Under the pieces are notes generated by a model. That model saw only the letters and a list, made by a program, of their open reading frames with translations, did no database searches and was not told the DNA's origin. A DNA stretch of 35,232 bases from Acidobacteriota bacterium (GTDB lineage Bacteria; Acidobacteriota; Terriglobia; Terriglobales; Acidobacteriaceae), in contig QIAP01000062.1 in assembly GCA_003225075.1 (NCBI GenBank), positions 1-35,232 of the forward strand, written 5' to 3'. Below, in pieces: positions 1-10,187 of the stretch. Numbering within the stretch: the stretch's first letter is position 1; each line of letters opens with the position of its first letter. A program made the position numbers and the translations under genes.

Positions 1-393
1 CCCCTTATTGACATCCTCATCAGTGCCACCCCATTTGAGCTAGACGAGGGGAGAGCAGTAGGGCTCGATTTTCCCGACTGGAAAGTGAGGGCGCTGATAG
101 ATACCGGTGCCTCTGTAACAATTATCAACCCGCAAATTGGCAAAACCTGCAAACTTCGACAGACCAGCCGCGCAAGAATTGTAGCGGTTGGTGGCGAAGC
201 GGGCGAGTTTCCGGAGCATGCGGCAGCAATATCATTTCCGGGATCGCGTCTGCCAAGTTTTGATGCGGTTCGCGTAGTTGCATGCCCGATCATTCGTCGG
301 CCGTTCTTTTCTTGTTTAATCGGTCGAGACATCCTGCAAAGATTTCGGTTGATATATGACGGGCGTAATGGTGAGGTCGAAATCCAAGCCTAG
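1..393 (+). CDS. Retropepsin-like aspartic protease, 5'-truncated by window edge
   Basis: The frame is open from base 1 with no stop, so the gene begins outside the window; a GTG at 85 is internal rather than a proven start. The translation has the aspartic protease signature L-I-D-T-G-A-S (the Asp is the expected catalytic residue) and, near the end, L-I-G-R-D-I-L, followed by a hydrophobic and acidic tail ending at a TAG stop. This two-motif layout fits the bacterial retroviral-like aspartic protease family, single-domain proteins that act as dimers. The substrate is unknown. No mobile-element genes are visible downstream, so there is no sign that it belongs to a retroelement here. Confidence 0.75.
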   Translation, partial: PLIDILISATPFELDEGRAVGLDFPDWKVRALIDTGASVTIINPQIGKTCKLRQTSRARIVAVGGEAGEFPEHAAAISFPGSRLPSFDAVRVVACPIIRRPFFSCLIGRDILQRFRLIYDGRNGEVEIQA

Positions 394-480
394 CGACGAT
401 TAGGAGACGTAGGCTTGCATTTCGTCAGTAGTATTAACTCCACTGCCGGATCCTGCCATCCCTCATCAAGGCTCCGCGAT

Positions 481-509
481 TTGACTCCCGGTTCATGCGC
501 GGTTACAGT
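481..509 (+). promoter_or_regulatory. Sigma-70-type promoter for mscL
   Basis: TTGACT at 481-486 and TACAGT at 504-509 are separated by exactly 17 bp, each matching the sigma-70 consensus at five of six or four of six positions. Transcription would begin near 516, about 24 nt before the mscL start at 540. This is one of the cleanest promoter matches in the window. Confidence 0.55.
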
Positions 510-539
510 ATTCCACCATTTCCTTCTGGGAGGTTTCCC

Positions 540-965
540 ATGCTCAGCGGGTTCAAACAGTTCATTCTGCGCGGCAACGTAGTCGACATGGCCGTTGGTG
601 TGGTCATAGGCGCCGCCTTCGCCACGGTTGTGACCGCCTTCACCAAGGACCTGCTGACGCCCCTAATCGCCGCGTTGGTGGGTAAGCCCGATTTCTCCTC
701 GATCACTTTCACCCTAAACGGTACCGCGTTTGCCGTCGGGGACTTTATCAATGCCCTGGTGGCCTTCCTGCTGGTGGCAGTCGCGGTGTACTTTTTCGTG
801 GTGACGCCAGTGAACGCGCTGGTCTCGCGTATGCGCAAGGCCCCGGCACCCGCCGACCCAACGACTAAGAAGTGTCCGGAGTGTCTCAGCGAAATACCCA
901 TCGATGCGCGACGCTGCGCTCATTGCGGCCAGCCCTTGGCGGTAGCTGCGCGGCAGGCATCGTAA
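540..965 (+). CDS. mscL: Large-conductance mechanosensitive channel MscL with C-terminal zinc ribbon
   Basis: MscL is a homopentameric inner-membrane channel that opens under extreme membrane tension during hypo-osmotic shock. The N-terminal segment F-K-x-F-I-L-R-G-N-V-V-D-M-A-V-G-V-V-I-G is the hallmark amphipathic helix and start of TM1; a second hydrophobic helix lies near residues 65-88. I chose ATG 540 over an in-frame ATG at 495 because it follows GGGAGG by a short spacer and starts at the family's normal N-terminus. The protein is 141 residues. The C-terminus carries C112, C115, C126 and C129 (C-X2-C-X10-C-X2-C), a zinc-ribbon-like tail in place of the usual cytoplasmic helix bundle. 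Confidence 0.95.
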   Translation: MLSGFKQFILRGNVVDMAVGVVIGAAFATVVTAFTKDLLTPLIAALVGKPDFSSITFTLNGTAFAVGDFINALVAFLLVAVAVYFFVVTPVNALVSRMRKAPAPADPTTKKCPECLSEIPIDARRCAHCGQPLAVAARQAS

Positions 966-1028
966 ACCGCCACGCGCATCTATCGCGGTCCTGAGTCAAG
1001 GAATCTTCTCTCCTGTAATATGATTAGG

Positions 1029-1709
1029 ATGGCTTTCTGCGTCCTTCGGAAGTGCTGTTTCTTCGTGACCTTGTCCGCGGCGATCACTGTATCGGGGCAG
1101 CAGTCCAAAAACCTTCCGACATCTCCTGCTCGCCCGGGCTCAAAACCGACGTCATCAACTGGTGCCCCCCTTCCTGATGCCGGCACAATCACCGAAGGCC
1201 GCTATCACAATCCATTTTGGGGGTTCAGGTACAAGATTCCCTATGGCTGGGTTGAGCGGACGAAGGAAATGCAGGGGGACAGGGGGGACGAACCAGGAAA
1301 GTCGCTGGTTTTGCTGGCCGCGTTTGAACGGCCTCCAGAAGCTGCGGGAGACACCGTGAACTCGGCCGTGGTCATTGCGGCTGAAAGCGCATCGTCCTAT
1401 CCCGGCCTGAAGACCGCAGCCGAGTATTTTGGACCGCTCACCGAGCTCACCACCGGCAAGGGCTTCCAGGTCGTGAATGCGCCCTACCAATTTCCTGTGG
1501 GCACAAACCAGTTAGTTCGCAGCGATTTCAGCAAGACGCTCGGCTCTTTGACCATGCAGCAAGCATCGCTGGTCCTGTTGCAAAAGGGATACATTCTGTC
1601 CTTCACTTTTATTGGCGGGTCGGAGGACGAAGTTGAAGAATTAATCGAGAATTTAAGCTTTGGGCCGTCAAAAAAACCAAAAGCCGAGGGCCCTTCGCCG
1701 CGCCACTGA
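1029..1709 (+). CDS. Secreted hypothetical protein
   Basis: About 226 residues starting with a hydrophobic stretch (residues 8-22) ending near V-S-G-Q-Q, typical of an acidobacterial signal peptide. After a Pro/Ser/Thr-rich linker comes a segment N-P-F-W-G-F-R-Y-K-I-P-Y-G-W, then an alpha/beta domain and a basic Lys-Pro tail. The 'F-x-Y-x-x-P-x-x-x' start resembles that of the secreted protein at 21282-22319, so the two may share a PsbP/DUF1795-like fold; that is an inference from pattern only. ATG 1020 is possible, but ATG 1029 lies 9 nt after TGTAAT (1014-1019). Function unknown. Confidence 0.65.
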   Translation: MAFCVLRKCCFFVTLSAAITVSGQQSKNLPTSPARPGSKPTSSTGAPLPDAGTITEGRYHNPFWGFRYKIPYGWVERTKEMQGDRGDEPGKSLVLLAAFERPPEAAGDTVNSAVVIAAESASSYPGLKTAAEYFGPLTELTTGKGFQVVNAPYQFPVGTNQLVRSDFSKTLGSLTMQQASLVLLQKGYILSFTFIGGSEDEVEELIENLSFGPSKKPKAEGPSPRH

Positions 1710-1782
1710 CCTCCCGATTGGAGTCCAACGAAGACCCCTGTAACCCACGCCAAAAGTGCAGGTTACCGAGGCGATTCCGGGG

Positions 1783-1811
1783 TCGAAAAAATGATCCCCT
1801 TGTGATACAAT
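1783..1811 (+). promoter_or_regulatory. Candidate gyrB promoter
   Basis: TACAAT at 1806-1811 is preceded, at a 17-bp spacing, by TCGAAA at 1783-1788, a partial -35 match. It lies in the 248-bp gap between the secreted protein gene and gyrB and would give a leader of about 140 nt. No strong hairpin is evident in that leader. Confidence 0.4.
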
Positions 1812-1957
1812 TACTAATAGTTCCGAAAGCTCTAAGTACAAGCAATTTCAATGATTTGAGGTCCATTTCTGGAAAGCGGAGTCTCCCCGCCGTGGCGACT
1901 CCAAGATCCGAAAACGGGACTGGTAACCAGGGCTCAAATCGCGTTCCATGGAGCTGA

Positions 1958-4579
<2,622 letters not shown>

Positions 4580-4581
4580 TT

Positions 4582-5568
4582 TTAGCTGCTGCTGGTCGGA
4601 ACTTCTTTCAATGAGACTGTTGGGTACCTCGCCTGCGGATACACCCGATCGAACAAAATCCACAGCAGTGCGATGATCCCGAACACAAGCACGCTGCCCT
4701 CCGGGCCAACTGAGCCTCCGGTTAACCACGCCGGGCCTTGAAATGACGATTTCATCAGATGTCCCGTGACCATACCCCCGCTGTCTGGCACCGAGTAGAG
4801 GAAGCTTTGGCCCCAGTCCCACGAGGCGTGGAAACCTATTGCGAACCATAAATGGCCGGTCCGGCGGAGAGTTAAGCAGAAGAAGAATCCGATAAGAGCA
4901 GCGCCCAGCCCGCCGACGTAGTTTTCTCCCGGGTTGCGCAGGTGAACCCCTCCAAACAGCAGGGACATGAGAATGGCAGCGGGCCAGAAACCCATTCCAG
5001 TCGTGACTGTATAGAGTGTGTAGCCACGAAAGAGGAATTCTTCAGCGCATCCCACCAGCAGGAAGAACGCGCCCCAATAAGCGGCGAATTTCAACACCCG
5101 TATCCCATGCAGCGCGAAGCCGCCGAAGTAGAAGGCACCCGCTCCTCGCATCATTAGCAGCAGAAGCGTGATCGAGACGATTCCCCAGATAGCCCCCACC
5201 CAGAAGAACTTGCCGAATGCACTGTGTCGCGGTAACCCATAGACATCGAACTCCCGTTTTTCGATGCGGGCCATGACAAAGGCCGGAAGGATGATTGCCG
5301 TCACTTGCACCAGGTAATCAACCAGGCGCGACAATAACAGAGCCTTGCCGTGCAAATCGGGGGAGAGCATCGGAGCCAAAGCAAAGCTCAGGACATAATC
5401 AACCATCCAAGCCATTGCGAGATAAAACAGGATGCGCCACGCCGCGCGCAGACCTTCCGGGCCGACAAAGACACTATGGAAAAACGGTGGCCGACGGAGC
5501 GCAGTTGAATCTAATAGTGGCGGCCCACTTCCCGGAGTGGAGGCCAGTGGAACGTTCGGGTCTTCCAT
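4582..5568 (-). CDS. CPBP family intramembrane glutamic endopeptidase
   Basis: A multi-pass membrane protein of 328 residues from the ATG at 5568; the longer open frame to 5811 would run through the divergent gene and is unlikely. The CPBP (Abi, CAAX-protease-like) motifs are present: E-E-F-L-F-R-G (motif 1, E-E-x-x-x-R), F-G-G-V-H (motif 2, F-x-x-x-H) and a later F-H-A-S-W-D (motif 3). These supply the catalytic Glu and His within the membrane. Family members include Rce1-like prenyl-protein proteases and bacteriocin-immunity proteins; the substrate here cannot be told. It is divergent from the glycosyltransferase gene at 5618, with only 49 bp between them. Confidence 0.9.
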   Translation of the reverse strand: MEDPNVPLASTPGSGPPLLDSTALRRPPFFHSVFVGPEGLRAAWRILFYLAMAWMVDYVLSFALAPMLSPDLHGKALLLSRLVDYLVQVTAIILPAFVMARIEKREFDVYGLPRHSAFGKFFWVGAIWGIVSITLLLLMMRGAGAFYFGGFALHGIRVLKFAAYWGAFFLLVGCAEEFLFRGYTLYTVTTGMGFWPAAILMSLLFGGVHLRNPGENYVGGLGAALIGFFFCLTLRRTGHLWFAIGFHASWDWGQSFLYSVPDSGGMVTGHLMKSSFQGPAWLTGGSVGPEGSVLVFGIIALLWILFDRVYPQARYPTVSLKEVPTSSS

Positions 5569-5617
5569 AAGAAGTTTCCAGCCTGCGCCCGGACATGGTA
5601 AAACACTCACCTTCCTC

Positions 5618-6868
5618 ATGAGCGAATTTTTCACCCGGGAGCGCTTCGGCAAACCGCAGTTTCTGGCTGGGCTCCTGCTTCTTGTCTTTCTGGGGCAGTG
5701 CCTCTGGCTTGCCAGCCGCGACGAGCATGCTTCAGGAACCGTTGAATTTGGCGAGCTCACCCGCGTCCAGCAAGGACTAGAGCAGTGGCATGGCGAGCGC
5801 ATTGCTGGCACTCCCTATGCAATGTCAGTCCAGAAACAACCCAGTCAGGATCCAGATCGCTCTTCCTATTTCGAAAATAATGGCGGATACGATGCTTATC
5901 ACTCACCACTGTATTACCTGATCGCTTCCGCACCTTTGCTCTTATGGCCCGGTTCGCTTCAGCCTGGAACAAAACCCTACTGGGGGGGGCTGGCGCGAGC
6001 ACCCTATCTCGTATTCGGGGTTCTGCTGGGTGCTTCCTTGTGGTACGTCTCGCGGCGGTTGTATGGAAATGCCGGCGGTTACATTGCGCTCACGCTTTAC
6101 TGTTTTTCACCCGGGATAATCCGCGGCAGTGCGCTAGGGTTCACGCATCTCGAGATCGCCGCGGCCTGGGGCGCGTTTGGAACCATCTTCACTGCTATTG
6201 CGGTCGCGCATACCTTGTACGCGCCGCGTGAGGTAGTGCTTTGGAATTGGCGGCGTATCCTCTTACTCGGACTCTCACTCCCACTGGCGGTCGGCACGCA
6301 ATTCTCACTGGTGATAACAATCCCGGCTGCGCTCGCGTTCATGCTGTACCTGGCGCCAGCCCGCCGCGCTGCAGCGTTGGCGATCTGGGTAGCCTCGTGC
6401 GCCATCGCCTTCGTACTTCTCTTCGCCTCCTACTCATTCCGGCCAGGCGTTTTCTGGGAAGGGATTCGTCATGCCACGTTCTTGGGAATCAACTGGAGAG
6501 TCTTTGCCAGGCCTGGCGCCTACCGCCAGGTACTCAGCCATTTGGGGCAGATGAGTCCGGCGCTCGCCCTAGCTCTGCCGGTTGCGGTCATAACCTACGC
6601 CGTATGGCCACGAACCCGCTACTTTGGTAATACTGCTCCACTGCTGGTTGCCGGGCTTTGCGTACTTCTGGGTTTAGCGACCCCGCACTATCCTGGCTTT
6701 GGTTTCGAATTGATAGCCGTGCCGTTCTTATTCGTGTTCGTTGCGGGCGTGGCGGCGGACCTTCTAGAGACGCCAATGCGCAGTCTGGTAATCGCATTCC
6801 TTGTCGGCCTTCTGGGAGCATATGCGCTGTGGTGTCTGCTGGAACTGGCACGCGTTGCGCGCGCATGA
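5618..6868 (+). CDS. Multi-pass membrane glycosyltransferase-like protein (ArnT/PMT, GT-C type)
   Basis: The 416-residue product from ATG 5618 has an N-terminal TM helix followed by a periplasmic loop with charged and aromatic residues (Y-D-A-Y-H-S-P-L-Y-Y-L), then about nine hydrophobic helices. This layout, with a first large extracytoplasmic loop ending in the H-S/Q-P-x-x-Y motif, is that of GT-C (GT39/GT83) glycosyltransferases, which use polyprenyl-phosphate sugars to modify proteins or lipids. The longer frame from 5432 overlaps the divergent protease gene and lacks signal-like sequence, so I reject it. Acceptor and sugar are unknown. Confidence 0.7.
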   Translation: MSEFFTRERFGKPQFLAGLLLLVFLGQCLWLASRDEHASGTVEFGELTRVQQGLEQWHGERIAGTPYAMSVQKQPSQDPDRSSYFENNGGYDAYHSPLYYLIASAPLLLWPGSLQPGTKPYWGGLARAPYLVFGVLLGASLWYVSRRLYGNAGGYIALTLYCFSPGIIRGSALGFTHLEIAAAWGAFGTIFTAIAVAHTLYAPREVVLWNWRRILLLGLSLPLAVGTQFSLVITIPAALAFMLYLAPARRAAALAIWVASCAIAFVLLFASYSFRPGVFWEGIRHATFLGINWRVFARPGAYRQVLSHLGQMSPALALALPVAVITYAVWPRTRYFGNTAPLLVAGLCVLLGLATPHYPGFGFELIAVPFLFVFVAGVAADLLETPMRSLVIAFLVGLLGAYALWCLLELARVARA

Positions 6869-6938
6869 CGAACGTCTGAGTGGATGAGCACGAAAGGATA
6901 ACTCGAACAACCCCCGCGCCTCATGAGTTGTTTCCCTG

Positions 6939-6953
6939 TACAATTTTCTCCCG
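6939..6953 (+). promoter_or_regulatory. -10 hexamer close to the ispE start (leaderless candidate)
   Basis: TACAAT at 6939-6944 is followed after 9 nt (6945-6953) by the ispE ATG. There is no Shine-Dalgarno sequence in between. If the hexamer is a functional -10 element, transcription would begin at or next to the A of the start codon. No good -35 element was found. Confidence 0.35.
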
Positions 6954-8120
6954 ATGGCTGTGACGGTCAATTCCTTTGCGAAAATCAATCTCGGCTTATG
7001 CATCGGTGCGCTCCGCCCCGATGGTTTCCATGAACTCCGGACGGTATACCAGACAATAGCTTTGAACGATGTCATTTCCGTCCAAGTCGGCGCCGGAACA
7101 GGAATAGAGATTCGCTGCTCTGACCCGCGCGTCCCTAAGGATCAATCGAACACGTGCCACCAGATCGTGGCGCGAGCCACTAACGACCTCAAGGTCCCTG
7201 GCAAAGTAATTATTGACATTGATAAGCGCCTGCCGGTGCAGGGTGGACTCGGAGGAGCATCGTCGAACGCGGTGGCTGTGCTGTTGGCGCTGGAGCGTGC
7301 GCTCGAAAAGTCGTTACCCGCCACCCAGAAGCTGCGCCTCGCTGCTGAAGTCGGTTCTGACTTGCCCCTATTTATGTTTGGTGGAACTGTCATGGGCGTG
7401 GGCCGTGGTGAGGAGGTCTACCCGCTACCCGACCTACCACCAACAACCTGCGTCGTCGCTACTCCTGAAATTGCTGTTTCTACACCCAAGGCGTTCGCAG
7501 ACTGGGACTTGGCGATGGCTCCCAGGGATGTCCCACTCGTACCAATACAAGACGAGCCTGTCAGGGCCGTGCCCAAGGCGGTGTATTTCCATGGGCGGCG
7601 CCTCCGAAAGCCGGCAGCAGCCCCGCTGGGATCGACTCCTACGGCCAAGGACACCCAACTAGACGCCAGGGCGTCAGGTGGGGTTGATATCGCTTCAAAA
7701 TTGACGCCCGCGACGCCCTCCGATAGAATATTGGAGTTCGGTCGCGCAGTTTCTTCTGTGCTGACCGCCTCGTTCCAAAGTAAGGTCAAGTCTGGTAAGC
7801 ATTTATCCGGTGTCTCTGCTGGTAAGAGCAGGGGCCGGGCCGAGATCCCGCTTCTCGACCTCGTCCGTACCGGGATTGAAAACGACTTCGAACGGGTCGT
7901 CTTTTCTCAATATCCCGAATTGCGCGAGGTAAAGAGTGTGCTTGAGAGTGCGGGAGCGCAGTACGCCTCGCTGTCCGGATCGGGTTCTGCGCTTTACGGT
8001 CTGTTTGGGTCGCGCTCGGCTGCGCAGAAGGCCGCGGCCGCACTGCGGAAGGAAGGTGTTCCGGCTCAGGTCACGGCTACGTTGACGCGTGAACAGTACT
8101 GGAAGAGGATTTTCGATTGA
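6954..8120 (+). CDS. ispE: 4-diphosphocytidyl-2-C-methyl-D-erythritol kinase with internal insert
   Basis: IspE phosphorylates CDP-methylerythritol in the MEP isoprenoid pathway. The N-terminus S-F-A-K-I-N-L-G-L and the GHMP-kinase ATP loop P-V-Q-G-G-L-G-G-A-S-S-N are intact, as is the C-terminal motif L-S-G-S-G-S-A-L-Y-G. The product is 388 residues, about 100 longer than the usual 280-300. The extra length sits between about residues 190 and 300, as a Pro/Ala/Lys/Ser-rich, weakly conserved-looking segment, before the normal N-D-F-E-x-V-V-F block. It leads the ispE/tRNA-Gln/prs/rplY/pth series. The stop codon lies inside a 12-bp inverted-repeat arm. Confidence 0.92.
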   Translation: MAVTVNSFAKINLGLCIGALRPDGFHELRTVYQTIALNDVISVQVGAGTGIEIRCSDPRVPKDQSNTCHQIVARATNDLKVPGKVIIDIDKRLPVQGGLGGASSNAVAVLLALERALEKSLPATQKLRLAAEVGSDLPLFMFGGTVMGVGRGEEVYPLPDLPPTTCVVATPEIAVSTPKAFADWDLAMAPRDVPLVPIQDEPVRAVPKAVYFHGRRLRKPAAAPLGSTPTAKDTQLDARASGGVDIASKLTPATPSDRILEFGRAVSSVLTASFQSKVKSGKHLSGVSAGKSRGRAEIPLLDLVRTGIENDFERVVFSQYPELREVKSVLESAGAQYASLSGSGSALYGLFGSRSAAQKAAAALRKEGVPAQVTATLTREQYWKRIFD

Positions 8121-8175
8121 AGATTTTTAGCTTGCTGCGTCTGCGTTTTCCATCGACAATCAGCAATCGAAAATC
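8108..8175. repeat. 12-bp inverted repeat between ispE and tRNA-Gln
   Basis: GATTTTCGATTG at 8108-8119 (over the ispE stop codon) is perfectly complementary to CAATCGAAAATC at 8164-8175, with a 44-nt spacer. Inside and beside it are two direct copies of ATCGACAAT (8152-8160 and 8173-8181). It could act as an ispE terminator stem or as a processing site before the tRNA; no T-tract follows. Similar A/T-rich dyads may be dispersed elsewhere in the genome, but that needs a genome search. Confidence 0.6.
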
Positions 8176-8189
8176 GACAATGATTCTAC

Positions 8190-8263
8190 TGGGCCGTCGA
8201 CTAATGGTAGGTCAAGTGCCTTTGGAGCACTTTGTCTAGGTTCGAATCCTAGCGGCCCAGCCA
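8190..8263 (+). tRNA. tRNA-Gln (anticodon TTG)
   Basis: A full cloverleaf can be folded. The acceptor arm is TGGGCCG (8190-8196) with CGGCCCA (8253-8259). The D-arm is GAC/GTC around AATGGTAG. The anticodon stem AGTGC/GCACT holds loop CTTTGGA with anticodon TTG at 8222-8224, and the T-arm CTAGG/CCTAG holds TTCGAAT. The discriminator G at 8260 is followed by an encoded CCA (8261-8263). It reads CAA (glutamine), and CAG by wobble. It lies between ispE and prs and is probably co-transcribed with one of them. Confidence 0.96.
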
Positions 8264-8275
8264 GAAAATCCCTCT

Positions 8276-8315
8276 AGCTTCTGGCTTGCCTGGCAGAAGC
8301 TGGAAGCCAGAAGCT
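8276..8315. repeat. Strong inverted repeat between tRNA-Gln and prs
   Basis: AGCTTCTGGCTT (8276-8287) pairs perfectly with AAGCCAGAAGCT (8304-8315) across a 16-nt loop, and the stem extends by about four more pairs with a one-base bulge. The loop itself contains a related GGCAGAAGCTGG. There is no T-run, so it is a poor intrinsic terminator; it may be an RNA-processing hairpin, an attenuator ahead of prs, or a copy of a dispersed palindromic repeat. Confidence 0.65.
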
Positions 8316-8327
8316 GAGAGCAAACTT

Positions 8328-9353
8328 ATGGCAACTCTTGCGACAGCGACGGATAAGAAGGTCCACACGGGCGCCGACGAGAAGCCTGAGCGCAAGCCTC
8401 AGCGCTCTCGCGTGGATGACAAATTCAAGATCTTCAGCGGCACCGCCAATGAGCGGCTGGCAGATGATGTCTGCGAGTTTCTGGGACTGACTCGCAACCA
8501 GGCCCAGGTCACACGATTCAAAGATGGGGAAGCTTACGTCCAGATTCAGGAGAATGTGCGTGGCGCGGATGTGTTTGTCATACAACCCACCTCGCGCCCG
8601 GTGGACGAGCATCTGATGGAACTCCTCCTGATGATCGACGCGCTCAAGCGGGCTTCGGCGCGGCGCATTACCGCGGTAGTTCCGTATTACGGTTATTCCC
8701 GGCAAGACCGCAAGGATAAGCCGCGTGCCCCGATTTCCGCCAAGCTAGTGGCGGACTTGCTGACTACTGCAGGAGCGGATCGGGCGTTGATTATTGACCC
8801 CCACGCTCCCCAAATTCAAGGATTTTTCAATATTCCGGTCGATCCTCTGTTCGCATCGCCGGTGCTGGTGGACTACTTCAAGAAGTTGAATTTATCCAAT
8901 TTGACCGTGGTTTCCCCAGATGCCGGTGGGGTGGAGCGAGCGCGGTTTTTCGCAAAGAAAATGGACTCCGCGCTGGCCATCGTCGATAAGCGCCGCGTGG
9001 AAGCGAATGTGGCGGAAGTCATGCACGTGATCGGAGACGTGCAAGGCCGTATCTGTTTGGTGATCGACGATTTGATCGACACCGCTGGCACGCTGGTCAA
9101 AACCGCCAGCGCCCTGGTAGAGAACGGTGCCACTGCCGTTTACGCCTGCTGCTCCCACCCTGTGCTTTCTGGTCCAGCGGTGGAAAACATTGCGCAGTCT
9201 TGCATCAAGGAAGTGGTTGTAACCGATACCATCCCGCTCTCAGAAGCGGCGAAAAAGGAACCGAAGATTGTGGTGCGTTCCGTGGCCGGGTTGATTGGAC
9301 GAGCCATTCAGTCCATTCACGAAGAAACTTCGGTCAGCAAGTTATTCATCTAG
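8328..9353 (+). CDS. prs: Ribose-phosphate pyrophosphokinase
   Basis: Prs makes PRPP from ribose-5-phosphate and ATP for purine, pyrimidine, His, Trp and NAD synthesis. Family motifs are clear: F-K-I-F-S-G-T-A-N near the start, the catalytic flexible-loop region Y-Y-G-Y-S-R-Q-D-R-K, D-P-H-A-P-Q-I-Q-G-F-F, and the PRPP-binding loop V-I-D-D-L-I-D-T-A-G-T. From ATG 8328 the product is 341 residues, roughly 25 longer at the N-terminus than typical enzymes (about 315), the extra part being Lys/Glu/Arg-rich. An upstream in-frame ATG at 8286 lies in the hairpin loop and is less likely. rplY follows after 15 bp. Confidence 0.96.
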   Translation: MATLATATDKKVHTGADEKPERKPQRSRVDDKFKIFSGTANERLADDVCEFLGLTRNQAQVTRFKDGEAYVQIQENVRGADVFVIQPTSRPVDEHLMELLLMIDALKRASARRITAVVPYYGYSRQDRKDKPRAPISAKLVADLLTTAGADRALIIDPHAPQIQGFFNIPVDPLFASPVLVDYFKKLNLSNLTVVSPDAGGVERARFFAKKMDSALAIVDKRRVEANVAEVMHVIGDVQGRICLVIDDLIDTAGTLVKTASALVENGATAVYACCSHPVLSGPAVENIAQSCIKEVVVTDTIPLSEAAKKEPKIVVRSVAGLIGRAIQSIHEETSVSKLFI

Positions 9354-9368
9354 GACAGGACTCAAATT

Positions 9369-10109
9369 ATGGCAACTGCAACAGAAAACAACACACTGGA
9401 AGCGCAACCTCGTGTTCCGGGAACCAAGAATGATGCCCGGCGTGTGCGCCGTGAAGGTAAGATCCCGGCAGTGCTCTACGGTGCGGGCAAGGATGCCGCA
9501 TCCCTCAGTGTTGACCCCCGTCAAGTGCTGCGCATTTTGCATTCTGCGAGCGGTCACAACACGATTTTTGATCTCTCTCTGAATGGCGACGAGCGTACCA
9601 AGGCCATGATCGTTGATTGGCAGTTCGAGCCGATCAAGGGCAAGTTGCTGCACATTGACCTCAAGCGGATCGCGATGGACCAGAAGCTCACTGTAATGGT
9701 ACCCATCGTACTGAGGGGCGAAGCCGCAGGCGTGAAGCAGCAGGGCGGCATTCTGGAGCAGGTTCTGCGCGAAGTTGAAATCCAGTGTCTGCCAGGCGAC
9801 ATTCCGGCGTCAATCGAAGCCGACGTGAGCGAACTTGTCTTTGGCAAAGTATTGCGAGTTGCCGACCTGCCGCACAGTGAGAAATTCAAGATCCTCACTG
9901 ACGAAAATCAGACAGTGGCGCACGTCATTACGGTAAAAGAAGAAGTTGCCCCTGCGCCGGAAGCGGTGGCTGCCGAAGCTGGTGCCGTCGCGGCCGAGCC
10001 CGAAGTTATCAAGAAGGGCAAACAGGAGACTGAAGAGGAAGGTGCCGAGGAAGCTGTCGCAGAAAAGGCGCCAAAGGCCGAGAAGGGCGACAAAAAGGAA
10101 AAGAAGTAG
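9369..10109 (+). CDS. rplY: 50S ribosomal protein L25/general stress protein Ctc
   Basis: L25 (long TL5/CTC form) binds 5S rRNA on the large subunit. The N-terminal domain (residues 1-95) has the expected L-E-A-Q-x-R start and G-K-I-P-A-V-L-Y-G motif; the second beta-rich domain of the CTC type follows (about 100-185). The last 60 residues are a low-complexity Ala/Glu/Lys tail ending in K-K-E-K-K, common in long L25 forms. ATG 9369 follows AGGACAGG. Its place between prs and pth is the conserved order seen in many phyla. Confidence 0.95.
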   Translation: MATATENNTLEAQPRVPGTKNDARRVRREGKIPAVLYGAGKDAASLSVDPRQVLRILHSASGHNTIFDLSLNGDERTKAMIVDWQFEPIKGKLLHIDLKRIAMDQKLTVMVPIVLRGEAAGVKQQGGILEQVLREVEIQCLPGDIPASIEADVSELVFGKVLRVADLPHSEKFKILTDENQTVAHVITVKEEVAPAPEAVAAEAGAVAAEPEVIKKGKQETEEEGAEEAVAEKAPKAEKGDKKEKK

Positions 10110-10187
10110 GTCGGGGTGGAGGCTGGTCATTGACCGGCCTGGCCGAGCTGCTGTTCGGCGGTAGCAGACGAGGAAAGTTAACCAAGC

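Noticed and set aside
8190-8263. tRNA-Gln as an integration (att) site
   Set aside because: No integrase, no duplicated tRNA 3' end and no foreign-looking genes are adjacent.
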